Below, piece by piece: positions 60,472 to 64,000 of a stretch of DNA of 64,000 nt. The stretch comes from Schizophyllum amplum (Eukaryota; Basidiomycota; Agaricomycetes; Agaricales; Schizophyllaceae). Every line of letters begins with the position of its first letter. Within the stretch, counting starts at the first letter, position 1. The stretch covers positions 806,001 through 870,000 of the forward strand of contig VDMD01000006.1 in NCBI GenBank assembly GCA_007026445.1. Direction: 5' to 3'. The translations under genes and the position numbers were made by a program. The notes beneath the pieces are model-generated. The model was not told where the DNA came from. It made no database searches and saw only the letters and a list, made by a program, of their open reading frames with translations.

Positions 60472-61859
60472 ATGAGCGACCAGAAGTCCATCCCAATCAC
60501 CGTCTTCACTGGCTTCCTCGGCGCTGGGAAGACGTCCATCATCCTCGCGCTGCTGTCCAGCCTCCCCAAAGACTACCGCGCCGTGCTGCTCAAGAACGAG
60601 TACGGCGATGTAGAAGTGGATAGCAAGCTCGCGCAGCAGTCTAGCTTGACTGCGGTCAGCGAGATATTGAATGGCTGCATGTAAGCGTTGTTGCGTGCCA
60701 GCTCCTTCCGAAGCTCCCTCGCACTTCCTGAACTCGACCCAAGGTGTTGTGTTCTGGTCGGCCAGATGCAGAATGCGCTGCTAGAGATCAGAGGTGAGTC
60801 AATGATCCCAGAACCTACACTCAACATTTTTCTTCCTGTTGGCCATACTCCGTCTCTTCTTTTTCCCGCGTTCGATTCTATCCGCTCAGAAAAATACAGA
60901 CCCGACAGGATATTTATCGAGTGCAGCGGGTCCGCCTTCCCTGCCACGCTTGCCTTCCAGATCCGCGAGCTCGAGCGGGAAACGAAGGGAGACCTGAAGC
61001 TCGACGCCATAATCACCGTCATCGACGCGGAGAATTTTGTAGGGTACGAGGATACGTCGCCGACTGCAAAGATGCAGGCAAGCTACTCCGACGTGATTCT
61101 CATTGTGAGTGAATTTTCTCAGTCGCGTCGTCTCTTCGATCTGTCACAGTTTCATTGGCATACCCTTCCCTGCTTTCTGCAAACACTTTTTCCTACAACA
61201 CTGCCTCAGTATTGCTGATCATACCACGCTTCACCCGACAGAATAAATGGGAGCACGTATCCGAGCGCCAACTCGATACCGTCTTCGACCATCTGCACAC
61301 ACTGAACGACCTGACGCCAAAGATCAAGTGCAAGGGCCGCGCTGGTGTCGACCCGGAGCTCATCTTTGGGTTGGATACGCAGCTGTTCAAGGATGCGGGC
61401 GAGTTATCGAAGGACGGAGGCAAGGCATTGTCCGATACGACACACAACGACGAGGTGGAGACCGTTACTCTGGCATCCGCGGCGCCGGTGGCCCGCCACA
61501 ACCACCACGACCACCAGCACGACCGGATATGCCAGTGTGCTGCGCCGGATAGCGCGCCGTCTCCACCGGAGGCCACCTCCGAGCAAACCCTCCTGTCCGA
61601 ACAAACCCTCCTGTCCGCCCTTGACGCGCTCTCGCGCGAGACCGTGTGGCGCGTCAAGGGGTTCGTCGATCTGCAAGACGAGGGGCATAATGCTCGGAAG
61701 GGGCCACATATCCTGAACTGGGCATTCGGCCGATACGATCTAACACCCACACCTGGCCCGCTGGACATGCCGGTGAAGCTGACGGTGATGGGCGAGCGGG
61801 GCGAGGTGAAGCGCGCGGCGAGGAAGTTGGCCGGGGCGTTGGGCGTGCAGATGTGTTGA
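60472..61859 (+). CDS. CobW/COG0523 GTPase, zinc metallochaperone (ZNG1-like)
   Basis: Starts MSDQKSIPITVFTGFLGAGK, giving the P-loop GFLGAGKTS. The metal-binding CxCC motif is NGCMCC, formed across an intron after GGCTGCAT. FIECSGSAFPATLAF is the Walker B/switch region, ITVIDAENF follows, and INKWEHVSE is the NKxD-type guanine site. A His-rich loop (ARHNHHDHQHDRICQC) precedes the C-terminal domain (VWRVKGFVDLQDEG, LNWAFGRYDL, LTVMGERGEVKR). A six-residue unit SEQTLL is duplicated before that domain. The family delivers zinc to methionine aminopeptidase 1. About 360-370 residues, cytosolic. Confidence 0.92.
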
Positions 61860-62098
61860 GATAAATGTGTACAATTAGGCTGATCTCGCACAGGAGGGCG
61901 AGGATTAGATGATGAATGTCATACTTAGACGTAGAGTAGTGTGATATTTAGCGCTACAGGGAGGTGTCGTGTGGTATCATTGCATGTGGACGTGTATAAG
62001 TGAATGATGCGACCTGCGCTCGCAGCGGTGACCAGAGAGAAAAGCCATAACCGCAGAGAATCGTGGGGAGAGAGAAATGACAGTGGCAAATATACTTG

Positions 62099-62812
62099 TC
62101 ATGTAGCTGGACTCATGTCGGGCTCGACTTGATGATTGTCGGTATCGGACTCAAAGTGCAGCTTGCGGTGCTTGCGAGTGGTGCGCTCGTCATTCAGCTG
62201 CTCGGAAAGGGCAGCCAGCCGTTGCTCGAAGAGGGTTTGAGCGAAGGAAGGTACGGAGATGTTGGCTGCCAAGTGGCCTTCCAGTACGCCGTCTCGTTCC
62301 AGGATATCATGCTCTGGGGTTGTGTTAGTCTAAGAGACCTTTGAGTCTATGTGACTGTGGAAGGCAGTGCAGATGGCTAGACTGGCTGCAGCGGAAGACG
62401 CACCCAGAACGTCCATTCTGTACACGATCGTCGAAAGTTTCGCATTCGCCTGCTCTCGTCGCAGCATGACTGCGGAGGCAAGACCCTCCTGAGAAGCTGT
62501 GAGTCAAGCGCAGCACGAGCATCTGAAAAGGGCTCACCGTGACCAGGATCTTGCCCTTGGTGCAGTCGCGCATGAAGCGGCCAGCGGACTGCACGTAGTA
62601 CAGCTCAGCAAGTGCGGTCTCGTGTAAGATATCGAACTATATCAGTAAGCAGGCGTCTCCAGTACAAGTATTGAGGAGATGTAGCGTACCTGTTCATCAA
62701 GACCCTGGCCAGCGAGCTTGATGTAGAGACGTGCGAGAGACTGGCGGACGCCTTCTTCGGGGTCGCCGAGACTTCCACGCAGGGCGAGAGGACTGACAGG
62801 GCGGCGAATCAT
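62099..62812 (-). CDS. Uncharacterised small helical protein
   Basis: I do not recognise it. Exons with consistent phase can be placed: 62812-62690 (MIRRPVSPLALRGSLGD to GQGLDEQ), 62636 to about 62539 (FDILHETALAELYYVQSAG to KGKILVT), a third ending in the MDVL codons near 62412, and a last exon from about 62322 to the TGA at 62099-62101. The product is about 170 residues and mostly helical (EGLASAVMLRREQANAKL, VPSFAQTLFEQRLAALSEQL), with a basic/acidic polar end (RKHRKLHFESDTDN). The third intron, about 90 bases, is the least sure. It is convergent with the CobW-like gene. Confidence 0.5.
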
Positions 62813-63240
62813 GTGTAAGGGACCTGCGAGGCCAGACAGATGCAGCCGCCCTTATATAGTGGCATTTATCGGCCATGCAGAGGAGACGATTTGCGGAGGT
62901 GCCCAAAAGGGTCGCAATGGATGCTTTCTCTCAGACATGGGCTGGGGGAGGCTGTGTCCCGGCGGTCTAGACCCCACTGTAGAGGCTGGAGTTAACGGAG
63001 ACAAACGTAGGGGTCGGCGATGGTGCCATAGTGGCGGACGAGAACAACGACGGACAAGTTGAACATGAACTTGAGGGGCGTGATCAAGATGGCGCGCGGG
63101 CCGGCCGGGTCCGGCTGATGGGTGATGGGGCGGAGTGCCCGGCTTGCTCTTGACCCTCATCAAGACTTTCATTCAGCGGGACTTTGCCCGCACCCCCGGC
63201 GACGCGGCAGAGGATTTACGGATTGGATGTGGAAGGGGAG
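62813..63240. promoter_or_regulatory. Divergent intergenic region
   Basis: Head-to-head between the small helical protein gene and the phosphatase-like gene. A minus-strand hydrophobic segment (LKFMFNLSVVVLVRHYGTIA) is open near 63010-63090 but could not be joined to any exon. Confidence 0.4.
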
Positions 63241-64000
63241 ATGGACAGCAGGCCGCTCGTCGCCATGTCCACCGATGGCGGCATCCCGAAAGGTACGAGC
63301 GCGCAGTTACCGGTCCGCGCGCGCGAGCTTACCACAAGATCTGGCAGTCGTCGTCGAGGACCTGCCCTCTCCGCTCTTCTCAGAGTCCTTTCTCTTCACC
63401 CGTCTGCACGGCATCATCCCTTCCCGCCCCACCACGCCCTCCCGCCAGCGCCGCGACTCCGCAGCCCGCGTGTCCGCCCCACCCACCCCGACGCAAACGA
63501 ACTCGAACTCGAAAGCAGCGCCTTTCCCGTCCACGCAGCTGCACCCCGCTCTGGATGCAAACATGCACCAGCACGTGCGTGACAGGCCCGCGCAGACGCT
63601 CCCCCAGATGCCCTCGCGTAAACCAACTCCCACATCACCCAAGTCTCTCAAGGTCAGAGTGCTCACCTGGAACATGCACAATGGGCTCCCCAAGGTGCGT
63701 TCAAATCAGAGACGTTCAGGATAAAAACTGGCGGTGCCCGCCTCCGCCCTCTCAGCAAATCTCGAAGACGATGCGACGCGCTGGTCTTGATTCCCAACGT
63801 CTCTGTTATATGCTCATCGTATCGATGCTAACACTTTACAGGGCGACCTTACAGAAGTCCTCGGACACGTGCCACAGTACAAACCACCTCCCGCGTCGCA
63901 AGACCCCTCTGCTCCGCCGCAATTCCCCCACCTTCCCAGCGATAACAGCCACCCGTACCACGTCGTCGTCGTGGCCGGCCAAGAATGTCCATCCGCATCC
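63241..64000 (+). CDS. Inositol-phosphatase/EEP-domain protein, 5' part only
   Basis: The gene runs off the window. The likely start is ATG 63241 (MDSRPLVAMSTDGGIPK), spliced to DLAVVVEDLPSPLFSESFLF. A disordered Ser/Pro/Thr region follows, then VRVLTWNMHNGLPKGDLTEV and HPYHVVVVAGQECPS. These are the first two conserved blocks of the endonuclease/exonuclease/phosphatase fold: the WN(M) metal-site Asn, and the GQE glutamate found in inositol polyphosphate 5-phosphatases. A phosphoinositide phosphatase is therefore probable. The remaining catalytic blocks and any C2 domain lie outside the window. Confidence 0.75.

Noticed and set aside
62960..63172. Minus-strand hydrophobic stretch as an upstream exon of the small helical gene
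   Set aside because: A segment with LKFMFNLSVVVLV is open, but every splice tested led to a stop before joining the downstream exons.

Overview
The window is a piece of a filamentous basidiomycete genome, most probably an Agaricomycete. Genes sit on both strands at high density, nearly all are split by many 45-60 base GT-AG introns with CTRAY-like branch sites, and the families are typical of that group (single-gene HIS1, COX6B/COX12, PRP18, TRM8, AP-3 beta, Zn2Cys6 factors, small GPI-anchored and secreted proteins). There are no operons, CRISPR arrays or rRNA, and I recognised no tRNA gene. All gene models were spliced by eye; starts and small exons are the least certain parts.

Layout. 1-2.5 kb: sparse, with one weak exon and a diverged tandem duplication. 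2.5-8.9 kb: a tandem pair of 12-exon genes for an unrecognised membrane protein; the first copy is intact, the second carries an in-frame stop. 9-20 kb: an MMTAG2-type nuclear protein, a GPI-anchored protein, a multi-pass membrane protein with minisatellites in its introns, the OLA1 ATPase and a secreted Ser/Thr-rich protein. 20-28 kb: an aromatic amino acid decarboxylase with a 576-base inverted-repeat element just upstream, a MARVEL-like membrane protein and a second membrane protein with a long disordered tail. 28-32 kb: a 370-base hAT-like miniature element, a tiny Zn2Cys6 protein, PRP18 and COX12. 32-39 kb: a WW-domain Gly-rich protein, HIS1, mitochondrial citrate synthase and TRM8. 39-47 kb: a large Zn2Cys6 transcription factor and an F-BAR/SH3 cytokinesis protein. 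47-51 kb: a Tc1-like miniature element with about 90-base termini, an orphan protein and a J-domain protein. 51-64 kb: a DHA1 major facilitator, a VTT/TMEM41-like protein, AP-3 beta, a CobW/ZNG1 GTPase, an orphan and the 5' part of an inositol-phosphatase-like gene cut by the window end.

Most genes are unrelated housekeeping functions rather than one pathway. Head-to-head pairs with short shared upstream regions (PRP18/COX12, WW protein/HIS1, citrate synthase/TRM8) probably use bidirectional promoters. The main novelty is the orphan tandem pair with its nonsense copy, three different non-autonomous DNA transposons with readable target duplications, and two GC-AG introns, one placed directly after the catalytic lysine codon of the decarboxylase.
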